A stretch of 64,000 nucleotides of DNA from Polyangiaceae bacterium (lineage in GTDB: Bacteria; Myxococcota_A; Polyangia; Polyangiales; Polyangiaceae), in the NCBI GenBank assembly GCA_025353725.1, contig JANXOF010000095.1, positions 124,001 through 188,000 of the forward strand, given 5' to 3'. Positions within the stretch are counted from its first letter, which is position 1. Every line of letters begins with the position of its first letter. Position numbers and translations under genes: made by a program. Below, one piece after another: positions 9,054 to 18,500 of this stretch. The notes under the pieces were generated by a model that did no database searches, had not been told where the DNA came from, and saw only the letters and a program-made list of their open reading frames with translations.

Positions 9054-9077
9054 ACAATGAGACAATGAGACGATGAG
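9054..9077 (+). repeat. Three 8-base tandem repeats making ATGA-linked mini-ORFs
   Basis: The sequence holds ACAATGAG, ACAATGAG and ACGATGAG in tandem. The first ATG (9057) opens a three-codon ORF (Met-Arg-Gln-stop), whose stop overlaps the next ATG (9065). That one reads Met-Arg-Arg-stop and its stop overlaps the ATG of the prsW-like gene (9073). Each step is a classical ATGA overlap. Confidence 0.75.
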
Positions 9078-10707
9078 GGTGCTCTTGAACTTCCGCGCGC
9101 TCTTCTTCAAGTCTCAGGGACAGCCGCGACTTCTTCTTCCGGCGTTTGCTACCATCCTGCTCACGTTTGGCGTGGGATTAGGAGCCACCCGTGGGCTCGA
9201 ACGCTCGCGGACAGAAGAGCAACGCGCGCGAGCGCTCGCGCGGACGGGAAATTTCGCGGCCGCAGAAGCCTTGTACGTCAAGCTGTTCGTCGCAACGCCC
9301 AGTGCGACAACCGCCATCGCGCTCATGCAAAACCACGAACGCGGGCTCGCGGGAACGGATACGAACGATCGCGGAGATCGTGTCGAGAACGACAGACTCC
9401 TGCCCGAAGATGCCCTCGACGATGTTCTCGAGCGAAGCCTGCCCACCGACGTAGCCGTCGTGATGCGCTTTTGGCGCGCGGTCGACAAGGAGCCAAAAGA
9501 GCCGATCCCTGCCGAGCTGCGCGACGCCATTAGGGTGTCCGCGATGGCGTCGCCGCCGCGCCCGTGGAGCAACCACGCGCTCGCTCGCGAAGCGATGAAG
9601 AACAAAGACCTCGCCGAGGCCGCGACGCGTTTCGAGCGCGAAGGCCTTGCCTTCCCAGAACGGAACGAAGACGTCGACCTCGCGCTTTCCCTCTGGATGG
9701 CGAACGAGGCTTGGGAGCACGTACGCGGACTTATGGCGGACCCGCGCGTCGCATCGAACGCAGATCCGATGACGGCGTATCGCTTTGCCGTCCACGAGCG
9801 TGACTGGAAACGAGCGGCAGCATCGCTCGCGCTGACATGGGGAACGCGGTTCACGGTACCGAGCCTCGCCATGACCAGCGTCTCCGCGCTCGCGTGGTTT
9901 TTCTTCTGCGCACGGCTCGGCAAGCTCCGTGAGCGACCCATAAAAAGAACGCTGTTCTATGTCGCGGCGTTCGGCCTCGGGACGGTGAGCGTCATTCCAA
10001 CGGTCTGTCTTATCGCGGTCGAAGAAGCGTTGCTAAACCTCGTCGAGACCGGGGACGCGACGCGCGACCTCCTGTTTTTCATTTTTGGTGTTGCCCTTCG
10101 CGAAGAGGCATCGAAGCTGCTGTTGTTCGTTCCGCTCCTGCTCGCTCTCCGTAAATGGGGAGAAAAGCTCGACATTTTGGTCGCCGGCGCGATGCTCGGG
10201 CTTGGGTTCGCGGCGGAGGAAAACCTCGGATACCTCGCAAGCGGCGACTTACACACTGGACTCGGTCGCTTTCTCACGGCCAACTTCATGCACATGGCAA
10301 TGACGGCGATCCTGGCTTCGGCACTCGACGATTTCGTGCGCGATAGCGAGTCGTATGCGGCCGACTTTTCGCGCATCACCCTGACGGTCGTTTTGATGCA
10401 CGGCGCGTACGATTTTTTGCTCTCACACGAGGAGTTTGGGGGGTCGTACTTGGCCATGGGCGTGTTTTTCATCCTGGTTCGTATGTTTTTGACGGCCGTA
10501 GACCACGCCAAAGCACGACGCGAAAGAGATCGCGGCCTTACACTCACCCAAACCTTTATTTTGGCCGTCTCCGTAGTGACGGGAACGAGCGCGGTCTACG
10601 CCGTGGCGGCGGTCGGCCTCGGGCAAGGCGCGCGAGTGATGTCCGAAGGCATGCTCGGCGTCGCTATTCTGGTGTACGCGTTCGGGCGCACGCTGCACGA
10701 AAGGTAA
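9073..10707 (+). CDS. PrsW-family intramembrane metalloprotease with N-terminal extension
   Basis: The C-terminal two-thirds is a multi-pass membrane protein with the PrsW signature: an EExxK motif (REEASK, about residue 343), a second acidic motif (FAAEEN, about 379), then histidines in NFMHMAMT (about 406) and an HxxxD motif (HGAYD, about 442). PrsW of Bacillus cleaves an anti-sigma factor; the family also includes bacteriocin-related proteases. The N-terminus has one membrane helix (about 18-35) and roughly 230 soluble residues rich in Ala/Glu/Arg, TPR-like in texture, not usual for minimal PrsW. ATG 9073 is reached through two overlapping mini-ORFs. The substrate is unknown; no obvious anti-sigma gene is adjacent. 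Confidence 0.85.
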   Translation: MRVLLNFRALFFKSQGQPRLLLPAFATILLTFGVGLGATRGLERSRTEEQRARALARTGNFAAAEALYVKLFVATPSATTAIALMQNHERGLAGTDTNDRGDRVENDRLLPEDALDDVLERSLPTDVAVVMRFWRAVDKEPKEPIPAELRDAIRVSAMASPPRPWSNHALAREAMKNKDLAEAATRFEREGLAFPERNEDVDLALSLWMANEAWEHVRGLMADPRVASNADPMTAYRFAVHERDWKRAAASLALTWGTRFTVPSLAMTSVSALAWFFFCARLGKLRERPIKRTLFYVAAFGLGTVSVIPTVCLIAVEEALLNLVETGDATRDLLFFIFGVALREEASKLLLFVPLLLALRKWGEKLDILVAGAMLGLGFAAEENLGYLASGDLHTGLGRFLTANFMHMAMTAILASALDDFVRDSESYAADFSRITLTVVLMHGAYDFLLSHEEFGGSYLAMGVFFILVRMFLTAVDHAKARRERDRGLTLTQTFILAVSVVTGTSAVYAVAAVGLGQGARVMSEGMLGVAILVYAFGRTLHER

Positions 10708-10742
10708 CACGGAAGAGCTACATCACGAATGGGCGTGCGGCT

Positions 10743-10764
10743 CAAGGCGTGGACTAACGCCTTG
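10743..10764. terminator. Candidate bidirectional terminator hairpin
   Basis: A perfect 8-base stem (CAAGGCGT and ACGCCTTG) around a 6-base loop lies between the convergent prsW-like and lipoprotein genes. There is no immediate T-run, though the plus strand becomes T-rich about 20 bases later. Position supports a terminator. Confidence 0.45.
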
Positions 10765-10787
10765 TGCGGTCGCTCATCCATCTTGCT

Positions 10788-11948
10788 TTACTTTTTGGTT
10801 GAAGTTGCCGGCGGCGCGAGTGAGGAAGCCGCGAGGAGAGGTTTCAGTTTTAGAATGGCACTCTCCTTGGTCAGACGCGCGCTGTCGGATGCGCCGGGTG
10901 CACGAAGTGCGTATTCCTCGTCGCCGATGCCCCAGATGGCGTTTCCTTTGCGGGCCATCACGAACTCGACTTTCGGTTCATTGCCGTGCCCCGCGATGAC
11001 GACGTGCGCGGCCTCGTCACCCACGCCTGCGACGGGCAACGTCCCCGGCTTCGACGTCATCGCTTTGAACGCGCCCTTCGCCTGGGCAACGTCGTCTTTG
11101 ACGATGGAAAGCAAACGCCAACGCCTGTCTCCCTCTTGGTAAAACCCAAAAGCTGCGGGACCGACACCGACCGCACCGAGCACGTCTTTCGTTTGAAACA
11201 CGATACCGTTTGGAATTCGATTCTCCGCCGGTAGCGCCTGAGCAGCCGGAGGTAGCGCAAGCGAACCTGGCAGCTTCTGTCCGATGTCTTTGCCGACCAA
11301 CTCGAGAATCGCCGCGCTCGATTTGGCGAGCTCGGCCGGCGACTCCTGCTCATTTACGTATTGCAGTTCGACCAGATGCGGCCCGCGCCACACATACGCT
11401 CGGCCCGTGCCGATAGCCCCTGCGCCACCCGCCGCGAGCACCTTGGGTGTCGAAGGCTCTTTGGGGTCGCCGGCGACCACGCGAAGCGTGTACATTCCAT
11501 AGGCGCCTGCAACGTCGGCAAACTGAGAAACGTTCACCTCGACGGTGCCTCCTTTGCCTCCGCCATCGACATAGTGCATGGCGACGACGCGCTTGAGGCC
11601 AAATCGTTTGTAAACTTCACACTCACCATCGAACGCCGTCGTACACACCTCGTCCATCGTAAGTTTGCCTTTTTCGCCATAGGTCTTCACCTCCCCCTGT
11701 GGGTCGACGCAATACCCGGCAACGCGCTTCGAAAGCCACGCGGCCGAAATGGCATCTGTCAGCTCACCGCCTCCATTCGTGCAAGCGGAGGCGCTCGCCA
11801 CCGACGTGCTCGGGGGAGGCGCAGGCGGAGGCTCACCTCCCTTCCGCTCCTCTTTTGAGCAGCCCGAGCAGACACTCTGAAGCGCGACGGCTAGCAGGAG
11901 TAAAGCAGAGCGTGCGAAGGGTGACGGGAAGCGGGCGAAGTTCGGCAT
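10788..11948 (-). CDS. Secreted lipoprotein, DUF6599-like
   Basis: 386 residues with a signal peptide (SALLLLAVALQSVCSGC) ending at a lipobox-like cysteine pair, then a Gly/Pro/Ser linker. The body has YKRFGLKRVV, a MHYVDGGG segment, FADVAGAYGMY, an AYVWRGPHLVELQY strand and a second half beginning FQTKDVLG. This resembles the DUF6599 type, where paired domains of unknown function are exported; that family match is by eye only. The ATG at 11948 is preferred over an upstream extension because AGGAGGT lies immediately before it and the signal peptide begins there. It is probably anchored in the outer or inner membrane, and stands alone between a convergent protease and the divergent pilin operon. 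Confidence 0.78.
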   Translation of the reverse strand: MPNFARFPSPFARSALLLLAVALQSVCSGCSKEERKGGEPPPAPPPSTSVASASACTNGGGELTDAISAAWLSKRVAGYCVDPQGEVKTYGEKGKLTMDEVCTTAFDGECEVYKRFGLKRVVAMHYVDGGGKGGTVEVNVSQFADVAGAYGMYTLRVVAGDPKEPSTPKVLAAGGAGAIGTGRAYVWRGPHLVELQYVNEQESPAELAKSSAAILELVGKDIGQKLPGSLALPPAAQALPAENRIPNGIVFQTKDVLGAVGVGPAAFGFYQEGDRRWRLLSIVKDDVAQAKGAFKAMTSKPGTLPVAGVGDEAAHVVIAGHGNEPKVEFVMARKGNAIWGIGDEEYALRAPGASDSARLTKESAILKLKPLLAASSLAPPATSTKK

Positions 11949-11951
11949 ACG

Positions 11952-11958
11952 ACCTCCT
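11952..11958 (-). promoter_or_regulatory. Strong Shine-Dalgarno for the DUF6599-like lipoprotein
   Basis: The minus strand reads AGGAGGT three bases before ATG 11948. This fixes the start against the longer open frame reaching 12113. Confidence 0.8.
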
Positions 11959-12163
11959 ACCTCGGCCTTCTTTGCGAGAGAACAGCCACCGCGCGCCGTA
12001 GCTTTTGCCGACGGAGGTAGGCCGCACCTTTTTTCGCATTCCCGCAAAGCGTTGCACTCCTCGCGGCTCGGACAGGCGTGAGATCGTCGCGGATTCGACG
12101 CGACATCGCACAATCACGCGAGGCATGCGCTTTGCTGAGCGGTGAGACTTGCGGGATGGATCG

Positions 12164-12898
12164 ATGAGCGAGACGACAGGCCGAATGCCGGTGCCCGGGC
12201 GCGCGCTGCGCCGGCGTGGGCTCCAAGCAGGATTCACGCTTATCGAGCTCATGGTCGTCGTCGTTCTCATTGCCGTACTTGCCCTCATCGCCTCACCTAC
12301 CCTCCGCACGGCGCGCGACGATCGTTTGGTCTTCGACTACGCTCGCCAGGCGCAGCAGATGGTCCACCGAACGCGCGTGCGCGCGGCGGGAACCGGAGGC
12401 GCCCACCTCTTTGTCGCGAGCCTCGGTGCGGGTCGCGGCGTATTCCGGCTCTTCGAAGGTCTCGACAACGTTGCGGGTCCCGCACCCGCCGGACCAAACC
12501 CCGTCAGTAGCTGCAAAACAGTCGGCCAGTGGGCGCCGGTTCCCGCGTTCGTACCTGGCGTGGTGAGCAACCTCGCGCGGGTTGTCGACGGTCTCGATCT
12601 GGACACGCTTGGCGTGAACGTCGACGCCGACGTCGTGTCATCGTTTCTCATCACTCCCGCGACGGCTCCGGACGCCCTCGCCATGACCACGGCGCTGGCC
12701 ATCTGCGTGACCGGAAACGGAACGACGTACGCGTCGGGAGGGACGAGCGTGACCGATGCCATAGCAAAGATGATGATTGCTCCGCCATTCAACGGGATCG
12801 CCGAAATTGATATTCAGCGCGGCGGCGCCGTCGGGGTTGGGTTGAGACGCCGGATTCTTCTCGCGGGTGCGGCCGCGCCAAGGGTGACGTCGCGATGA
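12164..12898 (+). CDS. GspH/FimT-like minor pseudopilin
   Basis: 244-residue protein with a type III (prepilin) signal: a basic leader, the cleavage site QAG/FTLIEL with Glu5 of the mature chain, then a hydrophobic helix MVVVVLIAVLALIA. The globular part has two to three Cys and a FimT-like profile (RVRAAGTGG). It would be processed by PilD and incorporated as a minor pilin in a type IV pilus. ATG 12164 was chosen over TTG 12149; a GGATGG run precedes it. It is the first gene of a plus-strand operon, and its stop overlaps the next start by four bases (ATGA). Confidence 0.88.
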   Translation: MSETTGRMPVPGRALRRRGLQAGFTLIELMVVVVLIAVLALIASPTLRTARDDRLVFDYARQAQQMVHRTRVRAAGTGGAHLFVASLGAGRGVFRLFEGLDNVAGPAPAGPNPVSSCKTVGQWAPVPAFVPGVVSNLARVVDGLDLDTLGVNVDADVVSSFLITPATAPDALAMTTALAICVTGNGTTYASGGTSVTDAIAKMMIAPPFNGIAEIDIQRGGAVGVGLRRRILLAGAAAPRVTSR

Positions 12899-13551
12899 CT
12901 CTCGATACGCGACAGGCAACGCCGCGCCGCGCGGCGCGAACGAGACGTACGCGCGGCTACACGGCCGTCGAAGTACTGATGGCGATGACCCTTTTCGCTA
13001 TCGGAGCTTCCGGTGTCATCGGCATGCAGCGCGTGACGATCCAAGGCGGCGAAGACGCCAGACGAGCCGACATGGCGAACAACATTGCCAACGAATGGCT
13101 TGGGCGCTTACAGCGAGACTCCTCGTTTTGGACTACACCGAGTTCAGATACGCCGACGACCATCAATCTCGCGACGAACACGAAGTGGCTGGGCCAGATT
13201 ACGGCGTGTGCAGGTGTATTTTGCAACCCTCCGATGCCCACGGCGGCGACAGGCGTGGAGGGCCATAGTCCGGCGTTTGATGGCTTCGGTCGCGACCTGC
13301 CTCTCGGCACGACCGAGGCGCGCTACTGCGTGCAATACCGACTCACATGGATTGCGCCACCAGGCGTCGCGCCCAGGCTAAGCTTGACGAGCTTGATGCG
13401 TGCCGAGGTGCGCGTCTACTGGACGAGGCTCGAGGCTCGCCCCGTCGAAGACTGCTCCTCGCCCCCGCCCGAGGTCATTCCCACTGCGACGGCTTCCCCG
13501 TGGCATATGGTTTACGCGACAACCGCCATCCGCTCGAATCCACGCCGATGA
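12895..13551 (+). CDS. PilV-like minor pilin
   Basis: 218 residues. The prepilin leader ends RTRG/YTAVEVLMAMTLFAIG, a class III signal with Tyr in place of Phe and the conserved Glu at position +5. The body contains IANEWLGRLQRD and a late YCVQYRLTW strand, typical of PilV-type modification pilins. The start (ATGA) overlaps the stop of the FimT-like gene, and its own stop overlaps the PilW-like ATG. It is probably part of the priming complex at the pilus tip with the neighbouring PilW/PilX/PilY1 homologues. Confidence 0.85.
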   Translation: MTLDTRQATPRRAARTRRTRGYTAVEVLMAMTLFAIGASGVIGMQRVTIQGGEDARRADMANNIANEWLGRLQRDSSFWTTPSSDTPTTINLATNTKWLGQITACAGVFCNPPMPTAATGVEGHSPAFDGFGRDLPLGTTEARYCVQYRLTWIAPPGVAPRLSLTSLMRAEVRVYWTRLEARPVEDCSSPPPEVIPTATASPWHMVYATTAIRSNPRR

Positions 13552-14852
13552 AATCAAGGTCCTTACGCCGTCGTGGCTTCACGCTCGTGGAGCTTATGGT
13601 CTCGCTCCTCGCCGGACTTATCGTCACGACCGCCGTCGTTGGACTTGCGCGTACGGCGACGACGACCTTCTACGAGCAAGCCCGCCTTTCGACGACAGAG
13701 GCCACGGTGCGCTCGGGCGCCGAGCGCCTACGGCAGGATCTCGCGCGCGCCTCTTTTATGTCGACAGGCAATATCTTCCTTGCGCGGAACGACAGCGGCA
13801 CCGTGCCTTTCTCGCAAAAGATATCGCACATGCCCGGCGCTTTGACTCCGTCGCGCTACGGGGCATTGAACGATCTCCAAGGCTTACGCATCAACGTTGG
13901 CGGTTCAGCCCTCGCCGCTCCGCTTTCGGTCGCCAACGGCCTGAGTCCGGACAGCATCGAGCTTACGGGCAACTTTACGACGGATGACTCCTACAGAGGT
14001 ACGCTTAATGGCAATACCATTGTCCTCAGAGCAACCTCCGACGTCGCCGTGGCGAGGCTGATTGCAGGCGCGGATCCGAACATGGCCGTGCACAACGCGT
14101 TCTGCCCGGGCACGATACCGCCGGCAGCGCCGCCGCCTCATATGGCGCGAGTGGTTGACCTGCGCGGCTGCCAGCACTTCGTCCTGATAAGCACCGTGGT
14201 GGGGAATGCGCTCGGTGCGACCGTCACGTTCGCAGCTCCGACCGGCGGAGGACAACCTGTCCTGACGCCCGCGGAGGATCAGAGCACGTGCGGCGCGAAC
14301 GACATGGAAGAAGTAACGATCTCGCCCCTGCAGCGCGTGCGCTGGTACGTCGGTGCGACGGCAACTTCACTTCAGGCGGACCCGTTGGTCGAAGCCGTCG
14401 ACCGCAAGTACGACCTGTATCGCGAGATCCTCGACGGCACCGGCGCGCGTATCCCAGCTCCCGGAGGCCCCCAGGTTGTCGCCGAGTATGCCGTCGATCT
14501 CAAATTCGGAATCAGCGTGGATGATCCCGCCGTTGGGCTGATTCCTCCTGCAAACCACAAAAGCTTCGACATGGATGCAAATCCTTCAGAAATCACCCAA
14601 TGGACGCGCGCGGCCTCGAGCACACTCGCAGGCGGCCCGGGGCCACAACGGGTGCGCGCCGTGCGGTTCCGCCTTGCCACGCGCGCCGCTCTCAACGACC
14701 GCCGCGAAGACCTGAAACTCATACCCGCGCAGCCGCAGTTTATCTCTCGCTACTGCACCGAGCTACCGCTCGCGGGTTGCGGGAAGTGGGCTCGCGTCCG
14801 GACGATCATGTCCGAGGTAACGCTGATGAATCAACTCGGGATGGCGTACTGA
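13548..14852 (+). CDS. PilW-like minor pilin
   Basis: 434 residues starting KSRSLRRRG/FTLVELMVSLLAG, a classical prepilin peptidase site. It is longer than most pilins, as PilW proteins are; it has SGAERLRQDLARAS after the helix and several Cys in the globular domain. The frame is open upstream to 13347, but the ATG at 13548 places the pilin signal at the N-terminus and makes the ATGA overlap with the PilV-like gene. The stop overlaps the next start by one base (TGATG). Confidence 0.87.
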   Translation: MKSRSLRRRGFTLVELMVSLLAGLIVTTAVVGLARTATTTFYEQARLSTTEATVRSGAERLRQDLARASFMSTGNIFLARNDSGTVPFSQKISHMPGALTPSRYGALNDLQGLRINVGGSALAAPLSVANGLSPDSIELTGNFTTDDSYRGTLNGNTIVLRATSDVAVARLIAGADPNMAVHNAFCPGTIPPAAPPPHMARVVDLRGCQHFVLISTVVGNALGATVTFAAPTGGGQPVLTPAEDQSTCGANDMEEVTISPLQRVRWYVGATATSLQADPLVEAVDRKYDLYREILDGTGARIPAPGGPQVVAEYAVDLKFGISVDDPAVGLIPPANHKSFDMDANPSEITQWTRAASSTLAGGPGPQRVRAVRFRLATRAALNDRREDLKLIPAQPQFISRYCTELPLAGCGKWARVRTIMSEVTLMNQLGMAY

Positions 14853-15553
14853 TGAAGCGCTCCAAACGACTGCGATGGCCGCGAGATGTTTCGAGCTCGC
14901 GTGGTTCTGTGTTCGCCCGCGCTCGGGCACGCAAGGAGAGCGATGGGGCGGTGATGTTCATCGTCGTCATTACGCTTGGTCTACTCGCAGCGATGGGCGT
15001 TTACGGCATGACTTCGGCCTCGTCCGACATCAAAGCCGCGGGGCACATGAGGGACGCTCTTCAGGGCCAGAAAGCCGGCGAGCACGCGCTCATCATGACG
15101 GCCGAAGCTCTCAATCCAGCCAGCGTCCAAGCGCTCGTCGCAAACATGTCTGACGAGAACAATCGGACGAAAAACTGCAAGACGGCCGCGCCTTTTACGG
15201 GAACAGGAGCCGTTCCGGCCGCCTCGGCATGTTTACGCCTCACGGAAGCCGAGATGCGCAATGCTTATTACGTTGGCTCACCCCTCCCGCCCGTGATCGA
15301 CGGGTTCGCAAGTGACAGTTTTGGCGCACTTAATACAAAGCCTTATGTCGAAGTCGAGCTCTCCAATCCACTCGACGTGCCGCCTCCTCCAGGAAGCGGC
15401 TATGACCCGAGTACGACCAAGTTTACGCAAGTGACTGCGACGGTGTTCGTCAACGTCAGGACCGCCCCGACAGCCGCGGCGCAAGCCGTCGTTGCTGGCC
15501 GTGGCAGGTTGACGGTGGGACCTATTCAGGGTCGCCCGCCGCGTTACCCGTAG
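14852..15553 (+). CDS. PilX-like pilus assembly protein
   Basis: 233 residues with a basic N-terminus of about 34 residues, then GAVMFIVVITLGLLAAMGVYG and SASSDIKAAGHMRDALQGQKAGEHAL, matching the PilX N-terminal pattern in which the membrane helix is followed by a Gln/Ala-rich amphipathic segment. There is no prepilin G/F-x4-E site, as is common in PilX-type proteins. ATG 14852 is coupled to the PilW-like stop (TGATG). The PilY1 gene follows after 8 bases. Proposed role: minor subunit that works with PilY1 at the pilus tip. Confidence 0.82.
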   Translation: MKRSKRLRWPRDVSSSRGSVFARARARKESDGAVMFIVVITLGLLAAMGVYGMTSASSDIKAAGHMRDALQGQKAGEHALIMTAEALNPASVQALVANMSDENNRTKNCKTAAPFTGTGAVPAASACLRLTEAEMRNAYYVGSPLPPVIDGFASDSFGALNTKPYVEVELSNPLDVPPPPGSGYDPSTTKFTQVTATVFVNVRTAPTAAAQAVVAGRGRLTVGPIQGRPPRYP

Positions 15554-15557
15554 GAGG
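15552..15557 (+). promoter_or_regulatory. Shine-Dalgarno of pilY1 overlapping the pilX stop
   Basis: AGGAGG overlaps the TAG stop of the PilX-like gene and sits four bases before ATG 15562. A second in-frame ATG at 15568 has a more usual 10-base spacing, so either may be used. Confidence 0.75.
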
Positions 15558-15561
15558 AAGG

Positions 15562-18500
15562 ATGCCGATGTCCAGAATTTCGAGGTTCGGTCGAGCGCGC
15601 TTCATCCGCGGCGCGCTACTCGCGTTAGGGCCGCTGGCGCTCGTGTGCGCTTCGCGCGACGCGAAAGCGCAGGTGGCAGGAAGCACGGCTCGTCCGCTTC
15701 CGAACGTCCTTTTGCTGGTCGATACTTCCGGGTCGATGGAGCGGATGGGCGACAGCTCATTACCGAGCGCCAACAAAGGCGCACCCTCGCCCCCCAATAA
15801 GTGCGCGCCCGGTTCCGCAACGAACCCCAACCGCTGGGGTATGCTCTTACAGGCGCTCACCGGAAACCTGCAACCCTATTACAGTTGCGACGAGGTCGAC
15901 CGCTCGGCAGCGGCCTTCAGAAACGAGTTTAAGATCAACGGCAAGACCGTCTATGACGCGGACTATTTTTTGCCCTATCACCGCCCGCTCACGGGAACGA
16001 CCGCCGCGACATCGTGCACGCTAGCGCCCTACTCGCTACCAGGGGCTACGTCCGGTACGGGCATAGGCCCCCTCGGGTTGGGTTCCGGGGGCGACGCGCG
16101 CGACATGCCCACCAATGCGTTCACGCAAGTCTTCAACGGCCACCTCAAGACACAGTACGCCGCGAATAGCGGCCTTACGCTGCCAACCAATGCTTGCACG
16201 TTTGAACAAGCACTCGATGGGCAGCTCGATGCGGCGCGCGATTATATACGCTTTGGGCTCATGACGTTTGACAACGACACCGATGCCGGTACAGGCGTGC
16301 TTGCCGCGTCGCCGCCGAGCGGATTCATCAACTCCGTCAATCCGTTCTTGGGTCAATGGTCGTACGTCAAGAGCCCGACCAACGGCCTTCAATCGAGCAC
16401 TTTGTCACCGCTCGCCTTCGGTCAACCTGCCGGCTGTACAGACCCCGCGGCCCCCTACGCTTTTGAAGTCGGCGCTCGCCACGCCGCAGCGCCGCCGTGG
16501 GAAGGAAGACTCGTTGGCTTCCCGCCCCCCGACGGGAGTCTCTATGACATCGCGCGTGTGAACGAGGATATTCAAAAAGTCCTTCTCGCCAGTCGCCCGT
16601 ACGGCGCGACACCGATCGACGGAATGCTCGAAGATGCACGCGATTACCTTTGGTACAACAGTGACGGCCCAAACGGTACCGGGGCAAATAAGGACCTGTA
16701 CGTCGACGTAGGTTGCCGCGAGCAGTTTATTATCTTGCTCACGGACGGAGCGCCTAACCTCGACTTGCGACCAAGCTGTACTGGGGTTGGAGGAAAGTGC
16801 CCGTTTAATACCTCAGCGAAAATCGCCCAGACGCTCTCCGAAGCAACCGGGAAGCAGAAGGTAAAAACGTTGGTCATTGGGTTCTCTGTCAACGGTGCTG
16901 GCAATACCACGTTTACAAACGACGGATTCCCCTCAGGCGTAAACAACTGCAAAGCTTGGTACGCAGGCGGCGGCGCAAACACTCCTACGGGGATGCAAAC
17001 GGAATGCGCGAGCGTAAAACCGCCAAAGGGGTCGACGGCCGATGCTTGCTGTCAGCTTAACGAGGTCGCGTACTGGGGGACGCAGGCCCACGACGTTGGC
17101 CCCTACTTCGCCGAAACTCAAGCCGATCTCGTGCTCTCGTTCGGCCGCATTCTCGGCGGCGTAACGAAGTCTGCAACGACTCGAACGGTGCCGGGTTACG
17201 CGCCGGCCGTGACGATCGCCGGTGTGGGCAATACGGCGTCGTACATTGCTTCGTTCATCCCAAACGCACGGAAAGTTTGGTCAGGCGAGATCGACCGCAC
17301 GCGCTCTGTCTGTGTCGGAACTGTGCCCACCGCGCAGACTCAGTCCGTCGTTCAAGGCGATTCATTCGCCGCAAACGTCGCGGCACAAGCCGTGGCAGGC
17401 AAGCGGCTCTTCCTCAGCGCTATGGCTCCGGCGACTACCGCCGTACCTTCAGGCGTAGCCATAGATTCGGCGAGAACCATTCGCCCGTATGCCGCGACGG
17501 TTCCGGCCGACGGTATCCCGGCCTTTGCAGGCGCGGAAGTCTCGGGCTTTGACGACACGCTAAAGACCAAGACTAACTGGGCGGAAGCCCTCGAAATCGA
17601 GGCAACGACGTGCAAGCGCTCGAAGGCAGTCACGCCCGGCACGAAAGTCACGGTGACGGTGCCCGCGCTCACGAAGTCCGAGTGCACCGAGTCCACTTGG
17701 GACTTCGCGACGGCAAAGTACGGGCCGGTCAAGCCTGGGGGCTCGGCGTACGATTTTAACGTTCGCTGTACAGGAAGCACGGGAGGGCTTTCAACGGGCT
17801 TCTGCTCCGTCAGCGGCGGGGCCTGCACGCTGACCACGAGCTCCTGCTCGGTACCTGGCGAAGTGTGCGTACCGTCGTGCGCCGCCCTGGGGGCGGTGTT
17901 CCGCTCATCGCCCACGCTCGTGGGTCCGCCGAATCAATTTCTTCGCGATGACTCCTATCTTGCCTTCTCGAACGCTCGCGCAAGCCGTCGTACGGTGATG
18001 TATGTCGCGAGTGCGGACGGCGTGCTCCACGCCTTCAAGGCACTCTCAAATGCCAGCTTCGACCCCAATGAGTTTGAACTTTGGGCGTTCGTTCCTCCCG
18101 CAGTCCTCCCGAAGCTCGCGGCGAACTACCCGACCGGCCAACAGATTCTTCTCGACGGTACGCCGGTGGTCAAAGACACCGTGTGGGATCGCAGGTCGAC
18201 GGACGTCGTCGATTCAAACCAGTTTCACTCGACGCTCGTAGCCGGCATGGGCGCCGCAGGGCCGGGCTACTACGCGCTCAACGTGAGCGATCCGGACTGC
18301 GGCGGCATCGGAGTAACGACCGCGTGTCAGGGCTCGAACTTTGTCGCTGCTACCAACAAGGCACAAGCCTCCGGCGGCATCGCCGGGCCGCACTTTCTTT
18401 GGCAACTTACGGACTTTGAAAAGGCAAGCTCAGGGGTCGACCCGGCGAAACAAACGCGCACGGCGCGCGACGGAGCGCCGATGGTTGCGCTCTTCGGCAA

